A DNA stretch of 64,000 nucleotides, taken from positions 445,581 to 509,580 of the forward strand of contig NZ_BDJF01000006.1 of assembly GCF_001895205.1 (NCBI RefSeq), given 5' to 3'. The position numbers and the translations under genes were made by a program. The notes under the pieces were generated by a model, which was not told the origin of the DNA, made no database searches, and worked only from the letters and a program-made list of their open reading frames with translations. Below, one piece after another: positions 37,083-48,444 of this stretch (position 1 is its first letter; every line of letters begins with the position of its first letter). The DNA is from Vibrio injensis. GTDB taxonomy: Bacteria > Pseudomonadota > Gammaproteobacteria > Enterobacterales > Vibrionaceae.

Positions 37083-39794
37083 TTAATCAATTTTACCGTG
37101 GCACTGTTTGTATTTTTTACCACTACCACAAGGACAAGGCTCATTTCGTCCGACTTTACGCTCTTCACGGACCATCGGATGATGTCCATCATCTTTATTC
37201 TGGTTATCGCTACTAGGATGTTGAGCTTGAGCACGACGAGCAACCTCTTCAGCTTGAGCAATACGCTGAGCTTCCATACGCTCCACTTCATCTTGCTGTT
37301 GCACGCGCACTTTTGACAAAATAGCAATCACATCAGATTTTAATGAATCAAGTAACCCTTCAAACAGCTCAAACGATTCACGTTTATATTCCTGTTTTGG
37401 ATTTTTCTGCGCATACCCACGTAGATGGATCCCTTGACGTAGATGATCCATAGCTGCGAGATGCTCTTTCCATAGCGTATCCAGTGTTTGTAACATGACG
37501 GATTTTTCAAAATTACGCATGACAGAGACACCAACCGCTTGCTCTTTCTCTTTATACACGGTAGCCGCTTGTTCAAGAATTCGCTCACGCAACGCTTCTT
37601 CATAAAGCTTATCGTCTTCATCTAACCAAGTTTGAATCGGTAGAGCAAGATCAAAATCATTTTTCAAGCGCTCTTGTAATCCCTCAATATCCCACATTTC
37701 TTCTAACGATTGTGGTGGGATGTAGGTATCAATGACCGAATTAAAGACATCTGCACGATTGTGTTCAATCATGTCGCTAATATCATCCACTCGCATTAGC
37801 TCGTCACGGAGTTCATAAACGACTTTACGTTGATCATTGGCTACGTCATCGTATTCCAAGAGTTGTTTACGTATATCAAAGTTACGACCTTCAACTTTAC
37901 GTTGCGCTTTTTCAATCGAGCGAGAAAGCATTTTACTTTCTATGGCTTCGCCTTCGTCCATACCGCTCTGAATTAAGCTCGCCATACGATCTGAGGTAAA
38001 GATACGCAGCAAACTGTCTTCCATAGAAAGGTAGAAACGCGAAGAGCCGGCATCACCTTGACGGCCAGAACGACCACGTAATTGGTTATCAATACGACGA
38101 GATTCATGACGCTCGGTACCAATAATGTGCAAGCCACCGGAAGCAAGTACTTGATCATGTACTTTTTTCCACTCAGCTTTAATTTGATCAATCTGCTCTT
38201 GAGTTGGGTTATCTAACGTCTCAACCTGTGCCTGCCAACTACCGCCGAGAACAATATCCGTACCTCGACCCGCCATATTGGTGGCGATCGTTACAGCCCC
38301 TGGCTTACCAGCATCAGCAACAATTTCTGCTTCTTTTTCATGGAATTTCGCATTCAGGACGTTATGTTTGATCTTGGCTTTTTTTAGAGCATGAGAAAGC
38401 AGTTCCGACTTCTCAATTGATACGGTACCAACCAGCACAGGTTGACCTTTTTCTACTCGATATTTAATGTCTTCAATAATCGCTGCAAACTTCTCAGCTT
38501 CAGTGCGATACACCACATCCGGCATATCATCTCGGACCATCGGTTTATTGGTTGGGATAACTACCGTTTCTAAGCCATAAATTGACTGAAATTCGAAAGC
38601 TTCGGTGTCAGCAGTACCTGTCATGCCTGACAGTTTTTCATATAAACGGAAATAGTTTTGGAAAGTGATCGAAGCTAAGGTTTGGTTCTCATTTTGAATT
38701 TTGACCCCTTCTTTTGCTTCAACGGCTTGATGTAAACCATCAGACCAACGACGTCCAGGCATCGTTCGTCCGGTATGTTCATCAACAATAACCACTTCAC
38801 CATCGTCGGTAACGATGTAATCGACATTTTTCTCAAATAAGACATGAGCACGTAATGCCGCATTAACGTGATGCAATAAGCTAATATTATTTGGAGAATA
38901 TAACGTATCTCCTTCTTCCATTAAGCCATTACGCACTAACAACTCTTCAACAAATTCCTGTCCTGTTTCCGTCAGGTAAACCTGTTTGGATTTTTCATCC
39001 ACGGTATAATGGCCATCACCACGATAATCTTCAGAGTCTTCTTTATCTTGCTGCTGGAGATTAGGAATCAATGTATTAATTCGTGTATATAATTCTGAGC
39101 TATCTTCGGCAGGACCAGAGATGATCAATGGCGTACGCGCCTCATCAATTAAGATTGAGTCCACCTCATCCACTACCGCAAAAAAGCGTTCGCGTTGCAC
39201 TCGGTCTTCCATACGGAACGCCATATTATCGCGCAAGTAGTCAAAACCGAACTCATTGTTGGTTCCGTAAAGGATATCAGCAAGATAGGCTTGTTTTTTC
39301 TCATGAGGCGGCATATTGGGAACGTTAATACCAACGGTCATGCCCAAAAACTCAAACAGAGCACGGTTGGTTTCCGCATCACGTTTAGCTAAATAGTCAT
39401 TGACAGTAACGATGTGTACGCCTTTGCCCGCTAAGGCATTAAGATAAGCTGGCAGTGTTGCGGTGAGTGTTTTACCTTCACCAGTACGCATTTCGGCGAT
39501 TTGCCCCGCATTTAAGACCATACCACCAATTAATTGCACATCGAAATGACGCATGCCAAACACACGTTTAGAAGCTTCACGTACGGTAGCAAAGGCTTCT
39601 GGTAACAGTTGGTCTAATGACTCACCCTGTTCGATACGTTGACGAAACTCGATAGTTTTTGCTTTTAGTTCATCATCAGAAAGGGTCGCAAATGCAGGCT
39701 CAAAATTATTGATTTCTTTAACGATTTTTCTTAAACGGCGCAAGGTTCGGTCGTTTCGACTGCCAACCACCTTTGTCAGTAGCTTAGTTATCAT
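37083..39794 (-). CDS. secA: Preprotein translocase ATPase SecA
   Basis: SecA drives secretory proteins through SecYEG. The 903-residue product has Walker A in [12 protein letters not shown] (near 100), DEVD box in [20 protein letters not shown], preprotein cross-linking region, second nucleotide domain with [13 protein letters not shown] and [10 protein letters not shown], a helical scaffold, and the C-terminal zinc and SecB-binding tail [15 protein letters not shown]. The 450 bp upstream to lpxC contains no secM-like leader gene that I can find. Ribosome site AGAGAGAT is weak and 9 bases away. Confidence 0.98.
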   Translation of the reverse strand: MITKLLTKVVGSRNDRTLRRLRKIVKEINNFEPAFATLSDDELKAKTIEFRQRIEQGESLDQLLPEAFATVREASKRVFGMRHFDVQLIGGMVLNAGQIAEMRTGEGKTLTATLPAYLNALAGKGVHIVTVNDYLAKRDAETNRALFEFLGMTVGINVPNMPPHEKKQAYLADILYGTNNEFGFDYLRDNMAFRMEDRVQRERFFAVVDEVDSILIDEARTPLIISGPAEDSSELYTRINTLIPNLQQQDKEDSEDYRGDGHYTVDEKSKQVYLTETGQEFVEELLVRNGLMEEGDTLYSPNNISLLHHVNAALRAHVLFEKNVDYIVTDDGEVVIVDEHTGRTMPGRRWSDGLHQAVEAKEGVKIQNENQTLASITFQNYFRLYEKLSGMTGTADTEAFEFQSIYGLETVVIPTNKPMVRDDMPDVVYRTEAEKFAAIIEDIKYRVEKGQPVLVGTVSIEKSELLSHALKKAKIKHNVLNAKFHEKEAEIVADAGKPGAVTIATNMAGRGTDIVLGGSWQAQVETLDNPTQEQIDQIKAEWKKVHDQVLASGGLHIIGTERHESRRIDNQLRGRSGRQGDAGSSRFYLSMEDSLLRIFTSDRMASLIQSGMDEGEAIESKMLSRSIEKAQRKVEGRNFDIRKQLLEYDDVANDQRKVVYELRDELMRVDDISDMIEHNRADVFNSVIDTYIPPQSLEEMWDIEGLQERLKNDFDLALPIQTWLDEDDKLYEEALRERILEQAATVYKEKEQAVGVSVMRNFEKSVMLQTLDTLWKEHLAAMDHLRQGIHLRGYAQKNPKQEYKRESFELFEGLLDSLKSDVIAILSKVRVQQQDEVERMEAQRIAQAEEVARRAQAQHPSSDNQNKDDGHHPMVREERKVGRNEPCPCGSGKKYKQCHGKID

Positions 39795-40188
39795 TTTTTA
39801 TGTATCTCTCTTTACTTAGATCGTCCCGATCTGCTTTAAATATTTCCAGTCTCTCTCTATCTTCAACTAAGGATACTGAGATAAATCATGTCCTTTGGAT
39901 ATTGTGATGAAGATGTGTATTTTCAAGACACCAAGCCAATTAAGTCATGCTCAGTGTAAGGATTTCTATCGGTAACCATCAATGGTCATAACACCAGAGA
40001 CGTAAGATACCATTTTACTTAATCAGAACGAAGTCTGTTATACCAACTAAACTCACTCAAAATACTGACAGCAAGTCCCACTTGAAGCAAAACAGGCTCA
40101 ACGTTACCGAAGAGGCAAAGAATTACCGCCGTTTTATTAATACATTGCCGCTTAAATAAGCATTAAACAGGTAAACGTTCAAGATGAG
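39795..40188. other. Gene-free secA upstream region
   Basis: This stretch should contain the secA promoter (a TATAAC hexamer at about 40035-40040 on the minus strand is a candidate). Only tiny frames are present, such as a 15-codon one on the minus strand near 39966-40013 and a 23-codon one on + near 39888. Neither resembles SecM or DciA. Confidence 0.6.
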
Positions 40189-40249
40189 TAAATAAAGAAT
40201 AAATAAAAAAGCCAGACTGAGTCTGGCTTTTTTATTTATTCTTTATTTA
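40189..40249. terminator. 61-bp perfect hairpin terminator overlapping the lpxC stop
   Basis: A 29-bp perfectly paired stem with a 3-nt loop (TGA at 40218-40220) is centred on GCCAGAC/GTCTGGC. The TAA stop of lpxC forms its foot. The T-rich arm after the GC core makes it a terminator in both directions. Confidence 0.88.
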
Positions 40250-41164
40250 TGCAATAACCATATTCGGCTCTGCAAAAGCAACAGGAGCTCCTGCTTCTTC
40301 TTCGAATGTAGCCCATTCCCACGCTTCTTGGTCAGCTAATAGCGCACGAAGTAGCTGGTTATTCAAACCATGTCCTGATTTGTAAGCTCTGAATTCGCCG
40401 ACAATGGCATGACCACACATGTAAAGGTCACCAATGGCATCCAATACTTTGTGAGTGACAAATTCATTAGCAAAACGCAAACCTTCCTCGTTCAAAATGC
40501 GATAATCATCGAGTACGATAGCACAATCGAAACTACCGCCAAGGCAAAGGTTTTGCGACTGTAAATACTCTATATCACGCATAAAACCAAACGTTCGGGC
40601 GCGAGAGATTTCTTTCACAAAGCCTTGCGAAGAGAAATCAAACACCAGATGCTGCTCATCACCATCAATCGCCGGATGATTAAACTCTATCTCGAAATCC
40701 ATTTTAAAGCCATTATGAGGGCGTAACTCCGCCCATTTGTCTTCATCTTGGAATCGTATTGGTTTCTTGATACGAATGAAACGCTTAGGTGCATTCAGTT
40801 TTTCTATACCGGCCTGTTGTAATAAGTACACAAATGGGCTGGCACTGCCGTCCATAATAGGAATTTCCGGAGCATCTACTTCAACAATAACATTGTCGAT
40901 CCCCATGCCAGCCAAAGCCGCATTGAGATGCTCAACAGTTGAGATACGGATACCATCATCGTTAACTAATGCCGTACACAGCATAGTATCTCGTACTGAT
41001 GCTGGATCAGCAGGGAAGTCAACAGGTGGGTTAACATCAGTACGACGATAAATAATACCCGTGTTTGCAGCAGCTGGGCGAAGAGTAAGCGTGACTTTAC
41101 GACCAGAGTGAAGGCCCACTCCAGTTGTTTTCACTATTTCTTTCAGAGTACGTTGTCTGATCAT
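40247..41164 (-). CDS. lpxC: UDP-3-O-acyl-N-acetylglucosamine deacetylase
   Basis: LpxC is the zinc enzyme of the committed step of lipid A synthesis. The 305-residue product (E. coli 305) has the start [20 protein letters not shown], the first zinc His in VEHLNAAL, catalytic and zinc residues in [15 protein letters not shown] and [13 protein letters not shown]. The C-terminus EPNMVIA resembles the E. coli degradation tail region. It follows ftsZ with a 96-bp gap, as in E. coli. The stop codon is the foot of a very long terminator hairpin. Confidence 0.98.
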   Translation of the reverse strand: MIRQRTLKEIVKTTGVGLHSGRKVTLTLRPAAANTGIIYRRTDVNPPVDFPADPASVRDTMLCTALVNDDGIRISTVEHLNAALAGMGIDNVIVEVDAPEIPIMDGSASPFVYLLQQAGIEKLNAPKRFIRIKKPIRFQDEDKWAELRPHNGFKMDFEIEFNHPAIDGDEQHLVFDFSSQGFVKEISRARTFGFMRDIEYLQSQNLCLGGSFDCAIVLDDYRILNEEGLRFANEFVTHKVLDAIGDLYMCGHAIVGEFRAYKSGHGLNNQLLRALLADQEAWEWATFEEEAGAPVAFAEPNMVIA

Positions 41165-41260
41165 CTACTTGCCTCTATTTCGATGCCACAAAGCTCGACC
41201 GATAAAAAACCGACCGACATCTTACCAAAATTTTGAACGGTGTCAAATTGTGGCGCTATT

Positions 41261-42475
41261 TTAATCAGCCTGACGACGTAAAAAAGCCGGAATATCCAAG
41301 TAACCGCTCTCTTTCTCTGGCTTAGGTGCCGTACTTTGACTGGCAGAAGAAGCACTACTCGTCGTTGGTGCTGACGGAGTTTTCACTTCTACTTTTTCCT
41401 GCAAAGGTTGTGCCATTCTATCTTCCACTTTAGTTGCCGAAGCAACGTTCTGTGGTTGAGCAATGGCGGCGGTTTTCGGTTTGCTACCACCAGCAACTAG
41501 TGTGATATCCGGTTTTCTCTCGTTACCAATACCCGTTGCCACTACCGTTACACGAATTTCATCGGCCATGTCTGGATCAAGTGAAGTACCAATCACGACG
41601 GTGGCATTGTCTGATGCAAACGCTTTAACCGTGTTACCCACCGTTTCAAACTCATCAAGACGCATATCCAAGCCAGCCGTAATATTAACTAATACGCCAC
41701 GAGCTCCTGCTAGATCGATGTCTTCTAGAAGCGGACTTGAGATGGCCATTTCTGCCGCCTCTTCTGCTCTATCTTCACCTCTAGCTACACCGCTGCCCAT
41801 CATCGCATGACCCATTTCAGACATTACTGTTCTTACATCAGCAAAGTCGACGTTAATCATGCCGGGACGAGTAATCAGTTCAGCGATGCCTTGTACGGCA
41901 TTTTTAAGTACGTCGTTCGCGCTGGCAAAGGCTTCAAGTAGAGTAATACCACGACCCAATACTTTGAGCAGCTTCTCGTTAGGAATAGTGATTAAAGAAT
42001 CAACGTGTTTCGATAGTTCTTCAATACCTTGTTCTGCAAACGCGAGGCGCTTTTTGCCTTCGAAGCTAAATGGCTTAGTTACGACAGCAACCGTTAGGAT
42101 GCCAAGCTCTTTAGCCACTTCTGCAATCACCGGAGCGGCACCAGTTCCAGTACCACCACCCATACCAGCGGCGACAAATACCATATCGGCACCAGAGAGA
42201 ATTTCTTTAATTCTTTCTCGATCTTCGAGAGCAGCATCACGACCAACCTGTGGGTTAGCGCCTGCGCCAAGTCCTTTAGTAATGTCACCACCGATTTGGA
42301 TAACCGTACTAACATTACTTTTACGAAGTGCTTGCGCATCTGTATTGATACTGATGAATTCCACGCCTTCGATGGACTCACGCACCATGTGTTCTACAGC
42401 GTTACCGCCACCACCACCTACTCCAACGACTTTGATTACCGCATCGTCAGACATTTCCATCATCGGTTCAAACAT
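41261..42475 (-). CDS. ftsZ: Cell division protein FtsZ
   Basis: FtsZ is the tubulin-like GTPase that forms the division ring. The 404-residue product has the nucleotide loops [14 protein letters not shown] and [17 protein letters not shown], the T7 loop [11 protein letters not shown], a variable linker (about 318-388) rich in Ala, Thr and Ser, and the conserved C-terminal peptide [13 protein letters not shown] that binds FtsA and ZipA. It is longer than E. coli FtsZ (383) because of the linker. It follows ftsA by 30 bp. Confidence 0.98.
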   Translation of the reverse strand: MFEPMMEMSDDAVIKVVGVGGGGGNAVEHMVRESIEGVEFISINTDAQALRKSNVSTVIQIGGDITKGLGAGANPQVGRDAALEDRERIKEILSGADMVFVAAGMGGGTGTGAAPVIAEVAKELGILTVAVVTKPFSFEGKKRLAFAEQGIEELSKHVDSLITIPNEKLLKVLGRGITLLEAFASANDVLKNAVQGIAELITRPGMINVDFADVRTVMSEMGHAMMGSGVARGEDRAEEAAEMAISSPLLEDIDLAGARGVLVNITAGLDMRLDEFETVGNTVKAFASDNATVVIGTSLDPDMADEIRVTVVATGIGNERKPDITLVAGGSKPKTAAIAQPQNVASATKVEDRMAQPLQEKVEVKTPSAPTTSSASSASQSTAPKPEKESGYLDIPAFLRRQAD

Positions 42476-42505
42476 GTGTTATCTCCGTTTTTCCTGCTTA
42501 TCAGG

Positions 42506-43768
42506 TTAAAACTCTTTTTGTATCCAATTACGCAAGCGGCTAAATAAACTCGAAACTGATTGGCGCTTAGGCTCTTGATAGTCAGTGTCATCATTTATTT
42601 GGCTATCCCTTGCGTAATGAAGTAAACCCACCGCCGTAGAATGATACGGCTCTTTTACATAATCGGTTAAACCACTCACTTCGAGCGGTTTCCCCACCCT
42701 AACTTGATTGCGGAATACTCGCTCTGCACAGTCGACTAATCCTTCAATTTGCGCAGCACCACCAGTCAGTACCACACCAGCTGCGAGATGATGTTTAATA
42801 CCATCTTTACGCAGCTTATCTTGAACCGTGTCGATGATCTGATTCACTAACCCCATTAACTCAGTGTAGCGAGGCTCTATCACTTCCGACAAGGTTTGTC
42901 TTTGTAAACTTCGTGAGGGACGTCCACCAACACTCGGAACGTTAACCGTATCATCCTTACTCACCAGTTCACTCAGTGCACATCCATATTTAACTTTGAT
43001 CTCTTCAGCATCGCTCACTGGTGTACCAAAAGCAAACGCAATGTCACTCGTCACTGCATTACCAGCATAAGAGAGCACTTCTGTATGTCGTAATGCTCCG
43101 CCAGTCCAGATAGCGATATCCATAGTGCCCGCACCAATATCTATCACACAGACTCCAAGTTCACGCTCATCTTCGGTGATCACTGCATGACTAGCGGCTA
43201 ATCCTGAATACACTAGCTGTTCAACTTTCAACCCACAACGTTCAACGGCTTTAATGATGTTTCGAGCCATATCATTGTGACAAGTAATCAGGTGGACGCT
43301 AACTTCCATGCGAACCCCTGATAATCCTAATGGATTTTTAATCCCTTCTTGATAATCAATGGTAAATTCTTGAGGAATAACATGTAAAATCCGTTGCTCC
43401 TCGCCAATTTTAATCGATTTGGCAGTATGGATAGCTCTATCCATATCATCCTGAGAGACCTCCTCATCAGAGATGGTTCCCATACCTTTTTCTATACGGC
43501 TTGCAATATGCCGGCCAGATATAGATAGAAAAACGTGACTTATTTGGCATTCTGCCATTAATTCTGCTTGATCGACGGCGCGCTGTACCGATTTAACAAC
43601 GGATTCCAGATCGTTAACACCGCCTTTATCCATGCCTCTTGATGGACTACTTCCCGCACCGATAATATTAATTTGACCGTCAGGCAGGATCTCACCGACC
43701 AACGCGGACACCGTTGCGGTACCAATATCTAATCCAACTACAAGGCTATCATTGGCCGATTTCGTCAT
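42506..43768 (-). CDS. ftsA: Cell division protein FtsA
   Basis: FtsA is an actin-like ATPase that anchors FtsZ to the membrane. The 420-residue product has the phosphate-1 part VVGLDIGTATVSALVGE, the phosphate-2 part VCVIDIGAGTMDIAIW, the adenosine part VVLTGGAAQIEGL and an amphipathic C-terminal anchor (SVSSLFSRLRNWIQKEF). It lies 14 bp after ftsQ and 30 bp before ftsZ. Confidence 0.98.
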   Translation of the reverse strand: MTKSANDSLVVGLDIGTATVSALVGEILPDGQINIIGAGSSPSRGMDKGGVNDLESVVKSVQRAVDQAELMAECQISHVFLSISGRHIASRIEKGMGTISDEEVSQDDMDRAIHTAKSIKIGEEQRILHVIPQEFTIDYQEGIKNPLGLSGVRMEVSVHLITCHNDMARNIIKAVERCGLKVEQLVYSGLAASHAVITEDERELGVCVIDIGAGTMDIAIWTGGALRHTEVLSYAGNAVTSDIAFAFGTPVSDAEEIKVKYGCALSELVSKDDTVNVPSVGGRPSRSLQRQTLSEVIEPRYTELMGLVNQIIDTVQDKLRKDGIKHHLAAGVVLTGGAAQIEGLVDCAERVFRNQVRVGKPLEVSGLTDYVKEPYHSTAVGLLHYARDSQINDDTDYQEPKRQSVSSLFSRLRNWIQKEF

Positions 43769-43782
43769 TTAAACTCTCTTTG

Positions 43783-44616
43783 TCACTCTTGCTCTGAGAA
43801 CCAACCTACTGCGGCACCTGTATCGTATCTGAGATCGATATAACTAACTCGCTCAGCATCTTGGCCTAATCGCTTATAAAGTAGGAAAAAACGTGCAATA
43901 CGTTCATCTAATGACTCTTTGCCTAATTCTAAGCGGATACCGTTATCCAAAATAATTTGCCAAGCTCGGCGCTCATTCAATAGCAGGGAAGAAATATTTA
44001 ATCCTAGCGCTTGAAACTGCGGATTGTATTGCCGCCAAACCGCGAGTACTTGAGGACCACTGTCATCGGGTCCATACAATTTAACATACTCTTGTTTCAC
44101 CGCGGCGATATCGCCATTAAAAACCTTGCCTTTATCGTTAAGCAATGCATTACCATTCCAAATCGCTGCCACTTGATGTTCGGTTAAAAACACCTTAATA
44201 GTATCTGGCCATTGTTTGCGAATAGAAGCATGAGCAACCCAAGGAATCGCCTGTGCCCGGCTCTGTAAAACATCAATATCTTGCGACATAAACGTGCCAA
44301 TATGCTCTAGCTCCGCAAAAGCGCGCTGAACGTCGAGCGTCGAGACATAATGTAAATCGCCCTGCAAGACTAACTGGGAAAGGGGCAGACGATGTTCATC
44401 CCACATCCAACTGATCGTTGAGTACAACAAAGCGCCTATCAACAACAGCACCATCAAGAAGAAGCACCCAGATGCGGTATGCTGTTTTACTTGAGATGAA
44501 GTGGATAAGCGGCGACTTTCGGTTAACACATGGTTAATCAAAGTCCGATGATCCTGATGTCGACTAGCAATGTGATTCCCTATATCGTTGCTCAATAGAG
44601 GTAAAAGCACTGACAT
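43783..44616 (-). CDS. ftsQ: Cell division protein FtsQ
   Basis: FtsQ is a bitopic divisome protein that recruits FtsB and FtsL. The 277-residue product has a cytoplasmic tail of about 50 residues, one membrane span (CFFLMVLLLIGALLYSTISW), a POTRA domain (PLSQLVLQGDLHYVSTLDVQ) and a beta domain ending VSYIDLRYDTGAAVGW. ATG 44616 is kept because AAGG lies 4 bases before it; a shorter form from the GTG of VLTESRRL is possible. No ddl gene lies between murC and ftsQ, as is usual in vibrios; a 103-bp gap separates them. Confidence 0.95.
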   Translation of the reverse strand: MSVLLPLLSNDIGNHIASRHQDHRTLINHVLTESRRLSTSSQVKQHTASGCFFLMVLLLIGALLYSTISWMWDEHRLPLSQLVLQGDLHYVSTLDVQRAFAELEHIGTFMSQDIDVLQSRAQAIPWVAHASIRKQWPDTIKVFLTEHQVAAIWNGNALLNDKGKVFNGDIAAVKQEYVKLYGPDDSGPQVLAVWRQYNPQFQALGLNISSLLLNERRAWQIILDNGIRLELGKESLDERIARFFLLYKRLGQDAERVSYIDLRYDTGAAVGWFSEQE

Positions 44617-44719
44617 TAACCTTCGAATTATACTGAGCAGATGAAAACTATCAAATACTCAAGTAAAGAAATCGCTGCTTAATGGTCATTTATTTGTCAT
44701 AAGTGCTCAGTTATGCAAC

Positions 44720-46183
44720 TTATAGATATTGTTGCATTTGCTCAATATCTAATTTTAATGCGGCAAGTTGTTTGGCTATTTTACCAATATCGCCGGCTCC
44801 TTGCGTCAAAACTAAGTCACCATCTTGCAGAATATTGGCTAAAACTGCAGGTAATGCTGCACTATCTGGAATAAAGATCGGATCTATTTTTCCACGACGG
44901 CGAATCGTTCGGCACAATGAGCGTCCGTCAGCTCCAGCGATCGGCTTCTCTCCTGCAGAATAGACATCCAACATCAGTAGAACATCAACCTGCTCAAGCA
45001 CATGAGCAAAGTCATCGTACAAATCACGCGTACGGGTGTAACGATGAGGTTGGAAAATCATCACTAAACGTTTTTCTGCCCAACCATTACGAGCAGCCTT
45101 AATGGTGACATCAACTTCCGTTGGATGATGGCCATAATCATCGACTAGCATAACATGACCATGACCGGTGGCAAACTCACCTAAGTGGTCAAAACGACGC
45201 CCAGTACCTTGAGTACTCGCCATCGCACGTAAAATGGCATCATCGTCAATATCATCCTCACTGGCAACGGCGATCGCGGCAGCCGCATTCAACGCATTAT
45301 GTCGACCGGGAATATTTAAAGTGATCGCCAAATCAGCCCTATCTTTACGCAGTACAGTAAAGTGACCTTGTTGGCCTTGTTGATGATAGTCGGCGATACG
45401 TACATCGGCATCTTCGGAAAATCCATAAGTAATGACATGGCGACTGATACGAGGAATAAGCTCTCTGACTACCGGATCGTCAATACATAATACCGCTTGA
45501 CCATAGAAAGGCAGATTATGTAAGAAATCAATAAAAGTTTGCTTAAGGGTTTCAAAATCACCGCCATAGGTATCCATATGGTCAGCTTCAATATTGGTAA
45601 CAATCGTCACCATGGGTTGCAGATGTAAAAACGAAGCATCACTTTCATCCGCTTCAGCAATTAATATCCGGCTCGACCCCAAGCGTGCATTAGTTCCTGC
45701 ACTTTTTACCAATCCACCGTTGACAAAAGTCGGGTCCAGACCCGCTTCTGAATAAATTTGTGTAACTAAAGCCGTTGTAGTCGTTTTACCATGCGTTCCA
45801 GCTACCGCAATACCATGTCGAAAACGCATTAATTCAGCGAGCATTTCTGCGCGGCGTACGACAGGAATTCGTTTTTCACGAGCGGCAATGATTTCAGGGT
45901 TTTGCTCATTAATCGCCGTTGACACAACAACCACACTCGCTTGCGATACATGTTGTGCTTGATGACCAAGATAAATCGTCGCTCCTTTATTGACTAAACG
46001 CTCAGTCACTGTGTTACTCGATAAATCAGAACCGGTAATGTGATAGCCTTCATTAAGTAGTACTTCCGCTATACCACTCATTCCCGCACCGCCAATGCCA
46101 ATAAAATGAATACACTTTACTCGGCGCATTTCTGGAACAAGGGCACGAATTTGCGCCAAGTCTTGAGTATGTTTAATTGTCAT
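44720..46183 (-). CDS. murC: UDP-N-acetylmuramate--L-alanine ligase
   Basis: MurC adds L-Ala to UDP-MurNAc in the cytoplasm. The 487-residue product has the Rossmann start [19 protein letters not shown], the ATP loop [21 protein letters not shown] and the C-terminal [18 protein letters not shown]. It is 3 bp after murG, inside the wall cluster. Confidence 0.98.
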   Translation of the reverse strand: MTIKHTQDLAQIRALVPEMRRVKCIHFIGIGGAGMSGIAEVLLNEGYHITGSDLSSNTVTERLVNKGATIYLGHQAQHVSQASVVVVSTAINEQNPEIIAAREKRIPVVRRAEMLAELMRFRHGIAVAGTHGKTTTTALVTQIYSEAGLDPTFVNGGLVKSAGTNARLGSSRILIAEADESDASFLHLQPMVTIVTNIEADHMDTYGGDFETLKQTFIDFLHNLPFYGQAVLCIDDPVVRELIPRISRHVITYGFSEDADVRIADYHQQGQQGHFTVLRKDRADLAITLNIPGRHNALNAAAAIAVASEDDIDDDAILRAMASTQGTGRRFDHLGEFATGHGHVMLVDDYGHHPTEVDVTIKAARNGWAEKRLVMIFQPHRYTRTRDLYDDFAHVLEQVDVLLMLDVYSAGEKPIAGADGRSLCRTIRRRGKIDPIFIPDSAALPAVLANILQDGDLVLTQGAGDIGKIAKQLAALKLDIEQMQQYL

Positions 46184-46186
46184 TGA

Positions 46187-47263
46187 TCATTTCTCATGTT
46201 TATCTGCAGTGATGGCGATAATCGCCTCGGCAACCACTTTATCCGCATTCAGCTTGGCCGCTTGTCTGGCTTGTTGAGCCATTGTTAACAGTTGTGGACG
46301 ATCGAGATTAGCAATAGTATTCGCCAATCGTTCGCTGGTCAGTTCCTGTTGTTCAATCATTAACGCCGCCCCACTTGAAACAAGATGATCCGCATTGAGC
46401 GCTTGCTGACGATCTTTATGCATAAAAGGAATAAAAATAGCAGCGACGCCCGCAGCTGACACTTCGGAAACGGTTAACGCCCCTGAACGACAAACGATTA
46501 AATCAGCCCATTGATAGGCATCCGCGACATCGTCAATGAATTCTGTTACTTCAAACTGAGTGCAACCTAAATCCGCATAAGCTTGCTCAACTTCAATATG
46601 ATGACGTTTACCCGCTTGATGACGTATGTGGTAACCGTCACCCAAGATTGCCATGACCTCTGGCAGGGTTTGATTTAAGACCTGTGCACCTTGACTTCCG
46701 CCCATGACCAGAATTCGAATGGGTCCTTGTCGCGCGGCTAAGCGCTCTGTTGGTTCAGCGATTTGAGTGACGTCCATCCGCACCGGGTTACCCACCACTG
46801 ATGCATCACTGAACGCACCGGGAAAAGCTTGAAATACCTTAGTGGCAATTTTCGCTAGCCATTGATTGGTTAAACCTGCCACGGCATTTTGTTCATGGAG
46901 AATCACCGGAATACCCTGCAACCAAGCAGCGATACCTCCGGGTCCACTTACGTAGCCTCCCATTCCCAATACCGCATCTGGCTGCCACGCTTGCAAATGA
47001 CGTCGCGCTTGGCAAATAGCATTTAAGATTTGCCACGGTGCTTTTAGTAAACGCAATACACCTTGACCGCGCAATCCTTTGACACGAATAAAATCAATCT
47101 CAATACCGTGTTTAGGTACTAATTCGGCTTCCATGCGATCAGCAGTGCCTAACCAACGAATCTCCCAACCTTGTTGTTGGAGCTGCTTTGCCACTGCCAA
47201 GCCGGGGAAAACGTGTCCCCCTGTGCCACCAGCCATGACCATTAAACGTTTATTTTTCTTCAT
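46187..47263 (-). CDS. murG: MurG, lipid II-forming N-acetylglucosaminyltransferase
   Basis: MurG transfers GlcNAc to lipid I on the inner face of the membrane. The 358-residue GT-B protein has [48 protein letters not shown] and the acceptor/donor site [16 protein letters not shown]. Met at 47263 ([13 protein letters not shown]) is chosen; the longer frame from 47308 lies mostly inside ftsW. The start overlaps the end of ftsW by 14 bp, indicating coupling. Confidence 0.97.
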   Translation of the reverse strand: MKKNKRLMVMAGGTGGHVFPGLAVAKQLQQQGWEIRWLGTADRMEAELVPKHGIEIDFIRVKGLRGQGVLRLLKAPWQILNAICQARRHLQAWQPDAVLGMGGYVSGPGGIAAWLQGIPVILHEQNAVAGLTNQWLAKIATKVFQAFPGAFSDASVVGNPVRMDVTQIAEPTERLAARQGPIRILVMGGSQGAQVLNQTLPEVMAILGDGYHIRHQAGKRHHIEVEQAYADLGCTQFEVTEFIDDVADAYQWADLIVCRSGALTVSEVSAAGVAAIFIPFMHKDRQQALNADHLVSSGAALMIEQQELTSERLANTIANLDRPQLLTMAQQARQAAKLNADKVVAEAIIAITADKHEK

Positions 47264-48437
47264 GATGTCTATCTTTTCTTCTATCTTGTAAACGACATTC
47301 GTGATCAATTCTTAATAAAATCGATACCGCGACGGACATAACAATCAAGCTTGAACCGCCGTAACTGATCAGTGGTAGCGTTAACCCTTTGGTAGGCACC
47401 ATACCTGAAGCTGCGCCCACGTTAACCAAAGTTTGAAAAGCAAACCAAATACCAATCCCAAACGCTAAATAACCACCAAATTGCTGATCATGTTCAAAGG
47501 CTTTTCGACCAATCAACATCGCCTTAAGTACCAAACTGAAAATCAACACCAGGACTAAACTAACGCCAATAAATCCTAACTCTTCACCCATTACCGCAAA
47601 AACAAAGTCGGTGTGCGCTTCTGGTAAGTATTCTAATTTTTGAATCGAGTTACCCAGACCTTGGCCCCACCATTCACCACGACCAAACGCCATTAAAGAC
47701 TGAGTGAGCTGATAGCCACTGCCAAAAGGATCTTCCCACGGGTCGAGAAACGAGGTAACACGACGAATACGATAAGGCTCTGCCGCAATCAAACCAACGA
47801 CGACTAACACGCCTGCGACGACCAATGCCAAAAATTGAGATAATTTAGCGCCAGCAATAAACAGCATGCCAAATAATGTGACCAGCATAACAATCACTGT
47901 GCCTAAATCTGGTTGCAACAGCAGCAGCACCGCTAACGCTGCAAAAACCATGATCGGTTTCATGAAGCCACCAAAAAAAGTGGCGCGCACTTCATCTTGT
48001 TTACGAACCAAATAGCTAGACATAAAAATGAATAGCGCTAGCTTAGCCACCTCTGCAGGCTGGAGATTAAACAAGCCAAGTGGGATCCAACGTGAGGCCC
48101 CATTGACCGATTTACCCGCGACCAACACCACAATCAGCAGCACAAATGCGAGGGCAAGAAACACCGAGCTATAACGCATCCAGCGTTCAACGGGGATCTG
48201 CAAAATAATCGCCGATGTGCCTAGAGCCAAAAGCAAAAAAATGCCATGCCGAAACATAAAATGAAAAGGTTGATCGGTTAAACGAGAGCTGATCGGAAAA
48301 GAGGCCGACGTCACCATGACAAGGCCAATCAACATCAATCCTAACGCAAGCCAAACTAGCTGCCGATCAAACAGCGCTTTCGGTGACGGTGTTTTTAGCC
48401 AATAAACGAAAGCGTGCAGTGTGCTTGAGATAGACAC
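47250..48437 (-). CDS. ftsW: Peptidoglycan polymerase FtsW
   Basis: FtsW is the SEDS-family glycosyltransferase of septal wall synthesis, working with FtsI. The 395-residue product has about ten membrane spans and the SEDS parts [28 protein letters not shown] and [14 protein letters not shown]. Cytoplasmic C-terminus [20 protein letters not shown]. It lies 7 bp after murD and overlaps murG by 14 bp. Confidence 0.97.
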   Translation of the reverse strand: MSISSTLHAFVYWLKTPSPKALFDRQLVWLALGLMLIGLVMVTSASFPISSRLTDQPFHFMFRHGIFLLLALGTSAIILQIPVERWMRYSSVFLALAFVLLIVVLVAGKSVNGASRWIPLGLFNLQPAEVAKLALFIFMSSYLVRKQDEVRATFFGGFMKPIMVFAALAVLLLLQPDLGTVIVMLVTLFGMLFIAGAKLSQFLALVVAGVLVVVGLIAAEPYRIRRVTSFLDPWEDPFGSGYQLTQSLMAFGRGEWWGQGLGNSIQKLEYLPEAHTDFVFAVMGEELGFIGVSLVLVLIFSLVLKAMLIGRKAFEHDQQFGGYLAFGIGIWFAFQTLVNVGAASGMVPTKGLTLPLISYGGSSLIVMSVAVSILLRIDHECRLQDRRKDRHHEEK

Positions 48438-48444
48438 AGAAATA

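Noticed and set aside
39966..40013. Short frame upstream of secA as a SecM- or VemP-like arrest peptide
   Set aside because: Only about 15 codons, with no signal sequence and no arrest motif.
44617..44719. Missing ddl between murC and ftsQ as a loss
   Set aside because: In Vibrio ddl is normally not in this cluster, so its absence is not unusual.
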